NCBI RefSeq assembly: GCF_001043975.1
Contig: NZ_LABY01000034.1
Location: forward strand, 1-42,861
Direction of reading: 5' to 3'
From: Methylobacterium variabile
GTDB lineage: Bacteria; Pseudomonadota; Alphaproteobacteria; Rhizobiales; Beijerinckiaceae
Length of the DNA stretch: 42,861 nt
Of this stretch, positions 10,645-18,664 are shown piece after piece; the stretch's first letter is position 1; the number at the start of each line of letters is the position of its first letter. A program made the translations under genes and the position numbers. The notes beneath the pieces were generated by a model. That model ran no database searches. It was not told the origin of the DNA and saw nothing but the letters and a program-made list of their open reading frames with translations.

Positions 10645-11979
10645 CTATTCTCGGGGGCGCTGGTCGATGACGCGCCGGGCCTTGCCGAGGGAGCGCTCGA
10701 TGCCTCCCGGCGGCAGCACGTCGACCGTCGCGGTGATGCCGATCGTGTCCTTGACCGCTTGGCAGAGCCGGTCGGCCGCCGCGTCCCGCAGGTCGGCGAT
10801 GTCGGACTCGGGCCTCGCCTCGACCCGGATCGTCATCGCGTCGAGGCGGCCCTCGCGGGTCAGCACCACCTGGTAATGGGCCGAGAGGGCCGGGATGGTG
10901 AGGATCTTCTCCTCGATCTGGCTCGGGAAGACGTTGACCCCGCGCACGATCATCATGTCGTCGGAGCGGCCGGTGATCTTTTCCATCCGCCGCATCGCCC
11001 GCGCGGTGCCGGGCAGGAGCCGGGTCAGGTCGCGGGTGCGGTAGCGGATGACCGGCATCGCCTCCTTGGTGAGCGACGTGAAGACGAGTTCCCCCTCCTC
11101 CCCGTCCGGCAGGACTTCGCCGGTCCGCGGGTCGACCACCTCCGGGTAGAAGTGGTCCTCCCAGATGTGCAGGCCGTCCTTGGTCTCGACGCACTCGCAC
11201 GCGACCCCCGGCCCCATCACCTCGGACAGGCCGTAGATGTCGACGGCGTGGAGGTCGAAGGCCTCCTCGATCTCGCTCCGCATGGCGTTGGTCCAGGGCT
11301 CGGCCCCGAAGATGCCGACCTTGAGCGAGGAGGCCCGCGGGTCGAGCCCCTGGCGGCGGAACTCGTCGAGGATCGCCAGCATGTAGGACGGTGTCACCAT
11401 GATGATGTCGGGCTTGAAGTCCTGGATCAGCTGGACCTGGCGCTCGGTCATGCCGCCCGACATCGGGATCACCGTGCAGCCGAGGCGCTCGGCGCCGTAA
11501 TGGGCGCCCAACCCCCCGGTGAACAGGCCGTAGCCGTAGGCGACGTGGACCAGCATCCCGGGGCGCCCGCCCGCCGCCCGGATCGAGCGCGCCACCACGT
11601 CCGCCCAGGTGTCGATGTCGGCCTTGGTGTAGCCTACCACCGTCGGCTTGCCGGTGGTGCCCGACGACGCGTGGAGGCGCGCCACCTGCTCCCGCGGCAC
11701 CGCGAACAGGCCGAAGGGATAGTTCTCCCGCAGGTCGGCCTTCGCCGTGAACGGGAAGCGGGCGAGGTCGGGCAGGTCCGAGAAATCGCGCGGGTGGACG
11801 CCGGCCCGGTCGAAGGCGGCGCGGTAATGCGGGACGTTGGCGTAGGCGTGGTGCAGGGTCTGGCGCAGCTTCTCCCGCTGCCAGGCGGCGAGCTCCGCCC
11901 GCGGGGCGGTCTCGAACCGGTCGAGCTCGCCCGCCTCCGGCACCATGCGGGCGAGCTTGCGGGGGGCGATCTGGAGCAT
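10645..11979 (-). CDS. paaK: Phenylacetate-CoA ligase
   Basis: PaaK activates phenylacetate to phenylacetyl-CoA with ATP, the entry step of aerobic phenylacetate breakdown. The 444-residue length and the adenylation motifs fit: the P-loop SSGTTGKPTVVGYT (about 105-118), YGLSEVMGPGVACEC, IWEDHFYPEVVDP, and the C-terminal TGRSDDMMIVRGVNVFPSQIEE. It is separated from paaI by about 240 nt holding two palindromic repeats, so it may have extra promoter or processing signals. paaABCDE are not in the window. Confidence 0.96.
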   Translation of the reverse strand: MLQIAPRKLARMVPEAGELDRFETAPRAELAAWQREKLRQTLHHAYANVPHYRAAFDRAGVHPRDFSDLPDLARFPFTAKADLRENYPFGLFAVPREQVARLHASSGTTGKPTVVGYTKADIDTWADVVARSIRAAGGRPGMLVHVAYGYGLFTGGLGAHYGAERLGCTVIPMSGGMTERQVQLIQDFKPDIIMVTPSYMLAILDEFRRQGLDPRASSLKVGIFGAEPWTNAMRSEIEEAFDLHAVDIYGLSEVMGPGVACECVETKDGLHIWEDHFYPEVVDPRTGEVLPDGEEGELVFTSLTKEAMPVIRYRTRDLTRLLPGTARAMRRMEKITGRSDDMMIVRGVNVFPSQIEEKILTIPALSAHYQVVLTREGRLDAMTIRVEARPESDIADLRDAAADRLCQAVKDTIGITATVDVLPPGGIERSLGKARRVIDQRPRE

Positions 11980-12050
11980 GGCGTCTCTCCCTTGGTATTT
12001 TTTATCCGCGTCCGGCTGAGATCTTCGACCGAGCTGACGCCCTGCGCGTC

Positions 12051-12084
12051 ATCCCGGAGCTCGCCGGAGGCGAGAGCCCGGGAT
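12051..12084. repeat. REP-like palindrome, copy 2 (inverted relative to copy 1)
   Basis: Arms ATCCCGGAGCTCGCC and GGCGAGAGCCCGGGAT surround GGA. The reverse complement matches the element at 66-99 almost base for base. It lies between paaI and paaK. Confidence 0.7.
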
Positions 12085-12156
12085 CCACAACCGCAGAGAA
12101 TTCATCAGGAAAACTGTCGGCCTGTCGCTTCATCCTTCAACACCTGCGCTTCTGGC

Positions 12157-12185
12157 TTCCGGGCTCCGCTTTCGCGGTCCCGGAA
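12157..12185. repeat. Second palindromic repeat type in the paaI-paaK gap
   Basis: TTCCGGGCTCCGC and GCGGTCCCGGAA form an imperfect hairpin over TTTC. Its layout resembles the GGCGAG element but the sequence differs. Together the two palindromes could stabilise or terminate the upstream paaG-paaI message. Confidence 0.5.
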
Positions 12186-12222
12186 TGACGCGGCGGGCGT
12201 CACGTCTGTCGAGCAGGGCAGG

Positions 12223-12669
12223 TCACTCCGCCGGACCACCGCCCTCCCTCGCCAGCACCGTCCCCGGCACGGTGCGCGAGTGCCCGCGGAACTCCGCCAC
12301 CACCCGCCCCTCCGCGTCGGTCACCGTCACGTCGTAGATTCCCGAGCGCCCCTCGCGCACCCGCTCCAAGGCCCGCGCCGTCAGCACCTCGCCGCGCCGG
12401 CCCGGCCGCAGGAAGGTGACGGCGCAATGCTGCGCGACGGTCCGCTGGTCGTAGGCGTTGCACGCGAAGGCGAAGGCCGAATCGGCCAGCGCGAAGATGA
12501 AGCCGCCGTGGCAGCTGCCGTGGCCGTTGGTCATGTCGTCGCGCACCCGCATCGACAGCACCGCCTCGCCCGGGCCGACATGGCCGAGGCGCATGCCGAG
12601 CCCCTGGCTCGCCCGGTCCTCGGCCCACATCGCCTCGGCGCAGGCGCGGGCCACCTCCTGCGGGTTCAT
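12223..12669 (-). CDS. paaI: Phenylacetic acid degradation hotdog thioesterase PaaI
   Basis: PaaI hydrolyses dead-end CoA thioesters formed during phenylacetate breakdown, recycling CoA. The 148-residue protein has the hotdog-fold signature NGHGSCHGGFIFALADSAFAFACN (about 48-71), with the catalytic Asp at about 63, and the QHCAVTFLRPGRRGEVLTA strand pair. Its ATG overlaps the paaG stop by four bases (ATGA), indicating coupled translation. The start at 12669 gives the standard PaaI N-terminus (MNPQEVARACAEAMWAED). Confidence 0.95.
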   Translation of the reverse strand: MNPQEVARACAEAMWAEDRASQGLGMRLGHVGPGEAVLSMRVRDDMTNGHGSCHGGFIFALADSAFAFACNAYDQRTVAQHCAVTFLRPGRRGEVLTARALERVREGRSGIYDVTVTDAEGRVVAEFRGHSRTVPGTVLAREGGGPAE

Positions 12670-13469
12670 CGCGCCCGCCCGGTGAAGCGCGGCGGGCGCT
12701 TCTCGAGGAAGGCCGCGACGCCCTCGCGGTAATCCGGCGTGCGCCCGGCCTCGCCCTGGAGGTCGCGCTCGACGTCGAGCTGAGCGTCGAGGCCGTTGGT
12801 CTCCGAGGCGTCGAGGGCGCGGCGGATCAGCGCCAGGCCGTAGGTCGGCTGCAGGGCCAGGTGAGCGGCCAGCCGATGCGCCTCGGCCATCAGGTCCGCG
12901 TCGTCGACCACGCGCCAGATCATGCCCCAGCCTTCCGCCTGCTCGGCGGTGATCGGCTCGGCGAGCAGCGCCATGCCGCGGGCCCGCGCCCGCCCCGCGA
13001 GGCGCGGCAGCTGCCAAGTGCCGCCGGCATCCGGGATCAGCCCGAGCTTGGCGAAGGCCTGCAGGAACTTCGCCGAGCGCGCCGCCAGCACGAGGTCGCC
13101 GTGGAAGGCGAGGCTGGCCCCGGCCCCGGCCGCCACCCCGTTGACGGCGCAGATCAGCGGCATCGGCAGGTCGCGGATCTGCTTGACCAGGGGGTTGTAG
13201 AACGCCTCGAGGGTGCGCGAGAGGTCCGGCTCGACGTCGGGCGCGAAGTTGCGGGCGGAGAGGTCCTGGCCGGCGCAGAAGCCGCGACCGGCTCCGGTGA
13301 GGATCAGTGCCCGGCACTCCGGATCGGCGGCCGCGTCGCTCAGGGCCTCCCGCAGGGCGAGGTGCAGCGGCTCGTTGAAGGCGTTGAGCCGGTCGGGCCG
13401 GTTGAGGACGAGCACGCGGTAGCCCGCGTGGACCTCCGTCAGCACAAGGGTCTCGCTCGTCTCGCTCAT
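12666..13469 (-). CDS. paaG: Enoyl-CoA isomerase/hydratase PaaG
   Basis: PaaG isomerises ring-1,2-epoxyphenylacetyl-CoA to the oxepin, and related crotonase enzymes handle other acyl-CoAs. The 267-residue crotonase has the two oxyanion-hole segments GRGFCAGQDLS (61-71) and NGVAAGAGASLA (110-121) and the PaaG-type LIPDAGGTWQLPRL (about 144-157), with Asp rather than Glu at the position used by hydratases. It is first in the paaG-paaI-paaK-paaR order. Its promoter and operator lie at 13533-13578. Confidence 0.93.
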   Translation of the reverse strand: MSETSETLVLTEVHAGYRVLVLNRPDRLNAFNEPLHLALREALSDAAADPECRALILTGAGRGFCAGQDLSARNFAPDVEPDLSRTLEAFYNPLVKQIRDLPMPLICAVNGVAAGAGASLAFHGDLVLAARSAKFLQAFAKLGLIPDAGGTWQLPRLAGRARARGMALLAEPITAEQAEGWGMIWRVVDDADLMAEAHRLAAHLALQPTYGLALIRRALDASETNGLDAQLDVERDLQGEAGRTPDYREGVAAFLEKRPPRFTGRAR

Positions 13470-13532
13470 CGTGGCGCCCTCCCGTCCCGCCGTGTCGGAT
13501 GCCCGAAACCCGGGCGCCGCCGGCGCGATCTA

Positions 13533-13552
13533 TTGACCAACCGGACGGTAAA
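13533..13552. promoter_or_regulatory. 20-bp palindromic operator, probable PaaR site
   Basis: The sequence reads TTGACC-AA-CCGG-AC-GGTAAA, which is symmetric as TTnACCnnCCGGnnGGTnAA. It begins immediately downstream of the predicted -10 box of paaG and so would cover the start point. Strong dyad symmetry with ACC..GGT arms is what dimeric TetR repressors of phenylacetate genes bind. It also lies about 170 nt upstream of the divergent importer and may control both directions. Confidence 0.7.
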
Positions 13553-13578
13553 TTATAAAGCCGTGAGGGCGAAGTCAA
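13552..13578 (-). promoter_or_regulatory. Sigma-70-type promoter for paaG
   Basis: Reading the minus strand, TTGACT (13573-13578) is followed after 15 bases by a perfect TATAAT (13552-13557). Shifting the -35 to TTTGAC gives a 16-base spacer. It stands out in this GC-rich DNA. The expected start point is near 13545, inside the palindrome. Confidence 0.65.
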
Positions 13579-13719
13579 ACGCACGCGCCGTTAGCCTAAC
13601 GCAAGGGTGGACGGGTGACGCGCGGGCTTGCAAAGCACGAGGTTGCGGGCACACCAGGGCCCGTGACGCCAGCGACCGGGCGAACAACCGGCGCGGCCCG
13701 TAAACGGGAGGATATCGAC

Positions 13720-14877
13720 ATGAGGCGCATCGTCTGGGCGCTCGCCCTTGCCGGCACCGCGCTGGCCGGACCCGTGCTGGCGCAGCCGATCAAGATCGGC
13801 GTGACCATCGCGAAGACCGGCCCGGCGGCCTCCCTCGGCATCCCGCAGGCCAACACCGTGCCCCTGCTGCCGACCGAGGTGGCGGGCCAGAAGGTCGAGT
13901 GGATCGTCCTCGACGACGCCAGCGACACCACCAAGGGCGTCGCCAACACCCGCAAGCTCGCGAGCGACGATCGCGTCGACGCCATCGTGGGCTCGTCGGT
14001 GACGCCGGTCTCGCTCGCGATGATCGAGGTCGCGGCCGAGGCCAAGGTGCCGATGATCAGCCTGGCGGCCTCCGCCAAGATCGTCGCCCCGATTGACGAC
14101 AAGCGCCGCTGGGTGTTCAAGGCGCCGCAGAACGACGGCCTGATGGCCCAGGCGATCGCCGACCACATGACCAAGGCGGGGGTGAAGTCGGTCGGCTTCA
14201 TCGGCTTCAACGACGCCTACGGCGACGGCTGGCTCGCCGAGATCGGTCCCCGGCTCGAGGCCAAGGGCATCAAGCTCGCCGCGACCGAGCGCTACGCCCG
14301 CACCGACACCAGCGTCACCGGCCAGGTGCTCAAGGTGATGGCGGCCAAGCCCGACGCGGTGCTGGTGGCAGGCTCGGGCACCCCCGCCGCCCTGCCGCAG
14401 AAGACCCTCAAGGAGCGCGGCTACGCCGGCAAGTACTACCAGACCCACGGCGTCGCCAACGCGGACTTCCTGCGCGTCGGCGGCAAGGACGTCGAGGGCA
14501 CGGTGCTGCCCGCCGGCCCGCTGCTGGTGGCCGAGCAGCTGCCCGAGGCGAACCCGGTGCGCAAGGTCGCCCTCGACTACACCAAGGCCTACGAGGCGAA
14601 GTACGGCGCCGGCTCCCTCGCCACCTTCGGCGGCCACGCCTACGACGCGCAGGTGCTCCTGGTGAACGCGATCCCGGTGGCCCTCAAGACGGCCAAGCCC
14701 GGCACGCCGGAATTCCGCGCCGCGCTCCGCGACGCGATCGAGGGCCTGAAGGAGGTCGTCTACACCAACGGCGTCGTCACCATGACCCCGACCGACCACG
14801 TCGGCCAGGACGACCGCGCCCGCGTGATGGTGACGATCGAGAACGGCCGCTGGAAGCTCCTCTCGGCGACGAACTGA
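13720..14877 (+). CDS. Liv-type ABC transporter substrate-binding protein
   Basis: The 385-residue periplasmic protein has a cleavable signal peptide (MRRIVWALALAGTALAGPVLA) and a type I binding fold opening PIKIGVTIAKTGPAASLGIPQ. It includes SVGFIGFNDAYGDGWL and ATFGGHAYDAQVLLVNAI, typical of binding proteins for branched-chain amino acids or aromatic acids. GGGAGG lies 9 nt upstream of the ATG at 13720. It is first gene of a complete importer, divergent from paaG, so phenylacetate or a related aromatic acid is a plausible ligand. That substrate is inferred from context only. A strong hairpin separates it from the permease genes. Confidence 0.92.
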   Translation: MRRIVWALALAGTALAGPVLAQPIKIGVTIAKTGPAASLGIPQANTVPLLPTEVAGQKVEWIVLDDASDTTKGVANTRKLASDDRVDAIVGSSVTPVSLAMIEVAAEAKVPMISLAASAKIVAPIDDKRRWVFKAPQNDGLMAQAIADHMTKAGVKSVGFIGFNDAYGDGWLAEIGPRLEAKGIKLAATERYARTDTSVTGQVLKVMAAKPDAVLVAGSGTPAALPQKTLKERGYAGKYYQTHGVANADFLRVGGKDVEGTVLPAGPLLVAEQLPEANPVRKVALDYTKAYEAKYGAGSLATFGGHAYDAQVLLVNAIPVALKTAKPGTPEFRAALRDAIEGLKEVVYTNGVVTMTPTDHVGQDDRARVMVTIENGRWKLLSATN

Positions 14878-14882
14878 GCGCG

Positions 14883-14910
14883 CGCTCCGGGGCCCCGCGG
14901 CCCCGGAGCG
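14883..14910 (+). terminator. 12-bp hairpin between binding protein and permease genes
   Basis: CGCTCCGGGGCC and GGCCCCGGAGCG form a perfect stem with a CCGC loop, six bases after the stop codon. There is no T-run. Such intercistronic hairpins usually stabilise the abundant binding-protein message and lower expression of the downstream membrane genes. Confidence 0.6.
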
Positions 14911-14948
14911 GCCTCCCCCGACGTCCCGCACCGTGCGAGCCCTCTGCT

Positions 14949-15986
14949 GTGGACGCAACGATCCTTCTTCTCCTCCTGCAGGACGGCGTCGTGAACGGCG
15001 CGATCTATGCGCTGATCGCCCTGTCGCTGGTCCTGGTCTTCACCGTCACCCGGGTGATCCTGATCCCGCAGGGCGAGTTCGTCGCCTTCGGGGCGCTGAC
15101 GCTGGCGAGCCTGGAGGCCGGCACCCTGCCGGGTACCGTGCCGCTGCTCCTCGGGCTCGGCGCCCTCGCCTTCCTGGCCGATGTCGCCGAGGCGCGCGCG
15201 ACGCTGACCGGGCGGGTGCTGCTGCGCTTGTGCCTGCGCGACCTCGTCCTGCCGGCCCTCGTCGCGGCTGCGGCCTGGATCCTCGCGCCGCTCAAAGCCG
15301 GCCTCCTGGTCGAGATCCTCGTCACCCTCGCCATCGTGACGCCGATGGGCGGCTTCCTGCACGCGGTGGCGTTCCGGCCCCTGGCCCACGCCTCGGTGCT
15401 GGTGCTGCTGATCGCCTCGGTCGGCGTCCATCTCGCGCTGACGGGCTTGGGGTTGGTCTTCTTCGGCGCCGAGGGCTCGCGCACCCCGGCCCTGTCGGAC
15501 GCCTCCATCCCCGCCGGGCCGCTGACGGTGAGCGGCCAGTCGCTGTGGATGATTGGCCTGACGCTGGCGATCATCGTCGCGCTCTGGCTGTTCTTCTCGC
15601 GGACCTTGCTCGGCAAGGCGCTGGTCGCCACCGCGGTCAACCGCCTCGGCGCCCGGCTGATGGGCATCGCGCCCTCGCTGGCCGGACGGCTCAGCTTCTC
15701 GGTCGCGGCCTTCATCGGGGCGCTGTCGGGCGTGCTGATCGCGCCCCTGACCACCGTCTACTACGACACCGGCTTCCTGATCGGCCTCAAGGGCTTCGTC
15801 GCCGCGATCATCGGCGGGCTCGCGAGCTACCCGGCGGCGGCCGCCGCCGCGATCCTCGTCGGCATCATCGAGTCGGTCGCCTCCTTCGAGGCCAGCGCCT
15901 TCAAGGAGGTGATCGTGTTCATGGCGATCATCCCGGTCCTGCTCTGGCGCTCCCTGCGCTCGGCCCCGGTGGAGGACGAGGAGTAG
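14949..15986 (+). CDS. livH: Liv-type ABC permease LivH
   Basis: The 345-residue inner-membrane protein has about eight hydrophobic segments. The N-terminus QDGVVNGAIYALIALSLVLVF is the hallmark of LivH, and the C-terminal half has KGFVAAIIGGLASYPAAAAAAILVGIIES. It is about 40-50 residues longer than the common LivH owing to an extra hydrophilic-hydrophobic insert near residues 60-105 (LADVAEARATLTGRVLLRLCLRD type), which is frequent in related operons. It starts with GTG at 14949. The next gene begins one base after its stop codon. Confidence 0.92.
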   Translation: MDATILLLLLQDGVVNGAIYALIALSLVLVFTVTRVILIPQGEFVAFGALTLASLEAGTLPGTVPLLLGLGALAFLADVAEARATLTGRVLLRLCLRDLVLPALVAAAAWILAPLKAGLLVEILVTLAIVTPMGGFLHAVAFRPLAHASVLVLLIASVGVHLALTGLGLVFFGAEGSRTPALSDASIPAGPLTVSGQSLWMIGLTLAIIVALWLFFSRTLLGKALVATAVNRLGARLMGIAPSLAGRLSFSVAAFIGALSGVLIAPLTTVYYDTGFLIGLKGFVAAIIGGLASYPAAAAAAILVGIIESVASFEASAFKEVIVFMAIIPVLLWRSLRSAPVEDEE

Positions 15987-15987
15987 C

Positions 15988-17751
15988 ATGCCCACCCGTC
16001 TGCTGGCCGGCCTCGGCGCGCTCCTCGTCGTCGCCCTCCCCTTCCTTCCCGGCGTGCCGCCGTTCTGGCTCACGCTCATGACCTATGCGGGCCTCTCGGC
16101 CATCGTGGTCACGGGCCTCGTCGTGCTCACCGGGGTCGCGGGCATCACCTCGTTCGGGCAGGCGATGTTCGTCGGCATCAGCGCCTACGCCACGGCGCTC
16201 CTCACCCTGCAGGGCGGGCTCTCGCCCTGGCTCTCCCTGCCGCTGGCGCTGCTCCTCGCCGCGGCCAGCGCCTGGGTGATCGGCGCCATCACGCTGCGGC
16301 TCTCCGGGCACTACCTGCCCCTCGGCACCATCGCCTGGAACATCTCGTTCTTCTACGTGCTCGGCAACACCGACGCCCTCGGCCGCTACGACGGCCTCGC
16401 CGGCCTGCCGCCGATCACCCTCTTCGGCCACCCGGTCCTCGGCGGGGCCGAGGCGCTGCTCCTCACCTGGGGCTTCCTGGCCGTGAGCTTGTGGCTGACC
16501 CACCGCCTGCTGCGCTCGCGCACCGGCCGGGCGATCCGCGCCCTCAAGGGCGGGGTCGTGGCGGCGGAATCCTTCGGCGTCGACACGGCGCGGGTGAAGA
16601 TCGTCGCCTTCGTGTACGCGGCGATGCTGGCGGCCCTGTCGGGCTGGCTCTACGCGCACATCCAGCGCGCCATCAACCCGACGCCGTTCGGCATCAATGC
16701 CGGCATCGAGTACCTGCTGATGGCGGTGATCGGCGGGGCCGGCTCGATCTGGGGCGGCGTCTTCGGCGCCGTGCTGGTGACGGTGCTGAAGGACCAGCTC
16801 CAGAACGTGCTGCCCCTGGTGTTCGGTGCCCAGGGCAACTTCGAGGCAATCGTGTTCGGGGTGCTCCTGGTCCTGATGCTCCAGCGCGCCCCTGACGGCC
16901 TGTGGCCGCTGATCGCCCGCCGCTCCGTCGCCCCGCCGCCGGACCGCGGGCCCGCCGCGCAGCCCCTGGCGCCCCGCCCGACGGCTGCCCCCGGCACGGT
17001 GCTGCTCGAGGCCGCCAACCTGCGCAAGACTTTCGGCGGCCTCGTCGCGGTCAACGACATCGGCTTCTCGGTCGCGGCCGGCGAGGTGGTGGCGCTGATC
17101 GGGCCGAACGGGGCCGGCAAGAGCACCACCTTCAACCTCGTCACCGGCGTCGCCCGCCTCACCTCCGGGGCGGTGCGCCTCGCCGGCCGGGACGTCGCCG
17201 GCCTGCCGGCCCGGCGCATCGCCCGGCTCGGCTGCGCCCGCACCTTCCAGCACGTCAAGCTCGTCGCCGGTATGTCGGTGATCGAGAACGTGGCGCTCGG
17301 CGCCCACCTGCGCGGCTCGGCCGGCCCGGTCCGCGGCGCCCTCGGGCTGGACGCCGCCGAGGAAGCGGCGCTCTTCGCCGAGGCCGACCGCCAGCTTGCC
17401 CGGGTGGGCCTGTCGGCCTGCCGCGACCTGCCGGCGGGAAGCCTGGCGCTCGGCCAGCAGCGCATCGTCGAGATCGCCCGGGCCCTCTGCCTCGGCCCGA
17501 CGCTGCTGCTCCTCGACGAGCCGGCCGCCGGCCTGCGCCATCAGGAGAAGCAGGCGCTCGGCGACCTCCTGCGCCGCCTGCGCCAGGAGGGGCTGGGCAT
17601 CCTGCTCGTCGAGCACGACATGGATTTCGTGATGGGGCTCGCCGACCGGCTGGTGGTGATGAATTTCGGCGCCAAGCTGTGCGAGGGCGCACCGGCCACG
17701 GTGCGCCGCGACCCGGCGGTGGTCGAGGCCTATCTGGGGAGCGCCGCATGA
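15988..17751 (+). CDS. Fused Liv-type permease LivM and ATP-binding protein LivG
   Basis: This 587-residue fusion joins the second membrane subunit and one ATPase of the same importer. Residues 1 to about 310 are LivM: repeated hydrophobic segments, VLTGVAGITSFGQAMFVGISAYA, IEYLLMAVIGGAGSIWGGVFGA. A Pro/Ala-rich linker (about 312-335) leads to LivG: LLEAANLRKTFGGLVAVNDI, Walker A GPNGAGKST (372-380), the ABC signature in the variant form LALGQQR, Walker B LLLLDEPAAGL (about 506-516), and EHDMDFVMGLADR. The fusion fixes 1:1 stoichiometry, and LivF supplies the second ATPase. The stop overlaps the livF start (ATGA). Confidence 0.95.
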   Translation: MPTRLLAGLGALLVVALPFLPGVPPFWLTLMTYAGLSAIVVTGLVVLTGVAGITSFGQAMFVGISAYATALLTLQGGLSPWLSLPLALLLAAASAWVIGAITLRLSGHYLPLGTIAWNISFFYVLGNTDALGRYDGLAGLPPITLFGHPVLGGAEALLLTWGFLAVSLWLTHRLLRSRTGRAIRALKGGVVAAESFGVDTARVKIVAFVYAAMLAALSGWLYAHIQRAINPTPFGINAGIEYLLMAVIGGAGSIWGGVFGAVLVTVLKDQLQNVLPLVFGAQGNFEAIVFGVLLVLMLQRAPDGLWPLIARRSVAPPPDRGPAAQPLAPRPTAAPGTVLLEAANLRKTFGGLVAVNDIGFSVAAGEVVALIGPNGAGKSTTFNLVTGVARLTSGAVRLAGRDVAGLPARRIARLGCARTFQHVKLVAGMSVIENVALGAHLRGSAGPVRGALGLDAAEEAALFAEADRQLARVGLSACRDLPAGSLALGQQRIVEIARALCLGPTLLLLDEPAAGLRHQEKQALGDLLRRLRQEGLGILLVEHDMDFVMGLADRLVVMNFGAKLCEGAPATVRRDPAVVEAYLGSAA

Positions 17752-18503
17752 CCGGTCCGATGCTCGAGGCGGAGAGCGTCTCCGTCGCCTACGGCAAGGT
17801 CGAGGCGGTGCGCGGCGTCTCGCTCACGGTCGCGCCGGGCCGCCTCGTCACGGTTCTGGGCGCCAACGGCGCCGGCAAGACGACGCTGCTCAACGCCCTG
17901 ATGGGGGTGCTGCCGGCCCGCGGCGTCATCCGCTTCGAGGGAAGCGACCTGACGCGCCTTCCCGTCGAGGCCCGGGTGGCGCAGGGCCTGAGCCTGATCC
18001 CCGAGCGCCGCGAGCTCTTCTCGACCATGACCGTCGAGGACAACCTCAGGCTCGGCGCCTTCCGGTTCCGCGGCAAGCCCGGAGGCGGCGACATCGACGA
18101 GATGTTCCGCCTCTTCCCCCGCCTCGCCGAGCGCCGGCGCCAGCATGCCGGCACCCTCTCGGGCGGAGAGCGCCAGATGCTCGCCATGGCCCGCGCGCTG
18201 ATGGGCCGCCCGCGCCTCTTGATGCTCGACGAGCCGAGCCTCGGCCTCGCTCCCCTGATCGTCGCCGATGTGATGCGCACCGTGAGCCGCCTGCGCGACG
18301 AGGGCGTGGCGATCCTTCTCGTCGAGCAGAACGCCCGCGCGGCCCTGCAGATCGCCGATTACGGCTACGTCCTCGACGGCGGCACCGTGGTGCTCGAGGG
18401 CGACAGCCGCACCCTCCAGGGCGACGCCCGGGTGGTCGAGACCTATCTCGGCGTGCTGGCCGCCGACACGGACCCGCCGGGCCGCGCAGCCTCTGGACGA
18501 TGA
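17748..18503 (+). CDS. livF: Liv-type ABC transporter ATP-binding protein LivF
   Basis: The 251-residue cytoplasmic ATPase has Walker A GANGAGKTT (38-46), the LivF-typical LIPERRELFSTMTVEDNLRLGA, a canonical ABC signature LSGGERQMLAMARAL, Walker B LLMLDEPSLGLAPL, and VEQNARAALQIADYGYVLDGG. It is the last gene of the importer, overlaps the fused LivM-LivG gene by four bases, and is followed about 30 nt later by a tRNA gene. Confidence 0.95.
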   Translation: MTGPMLEAESVSVAYGKVEAVRGVSLTVAPGRLVTVLGANGAGKTTLLNALMGVLPARGVIRFEGSDLTRLPVEARVAQGLSLIPERRELFSTMTVEDNLRLGAFRFRGKPGGGDIDEMFRLFPRLAERRRQHAGTLSGGERQMLAMARALMGRPRLLMLDEPSLGLAPLIVADVMRTVSRLRDEGVAILLVEQNARAALQIADYGYVLDGGTVVLEGDSRTLQGDARVVETYLGVLAADTDPPGRAASGR

Positions 18504-18533
18504 CCGGGGATTCTCCTAAAGCTCGCGACGCAG

Positions 18534-18609
18534 GGGCCTGTAGCTCAATGGTTAGAGCCGACCGCTCATAACGGTCTGGTTGCAGGTTCGAGTCCTGCCG
18601 GGCCCACCA
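18534..18609 (+). tRNA. tRNA with CAU anticodon, probably tRNA-Ile2 (lysidine type)
   Basis: The cloverleaf is complete: acceptor GGGCCTG / CGGGCCC, D arm GCTC-GAGC, anticodon stem GACCG-CGGTC with loop CTCATAA (anticodon CAT), T arm GCAGG TTCGAGT CCTGC, discriminator A and an encoded CCA. CAU can belong to initiator Met, elongator Met or tRNA-Ile2. The first base pair is G-C, which excludes a typical initiator, and the loop CTCATAA and overall sequence resemble tRNA-Ile2, whose C34 becomes lysidine. Elongator Met is not excluded. Confidence 0.9.
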
Positions 18610-18664
18610 TCCCCTTATCTCCGCACGACGTTGTCCGCCCACGCCCGCCGGAGCGCGACCTCCG

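Noticed and set aside
18534..18609. Integration site of a mobile element at the tRNA 3' end
   Set aside because: No integrase gene and no direct repeat of the tRNA 3' end was seen nearby; the following genes are an ordinary amino-acid importer.
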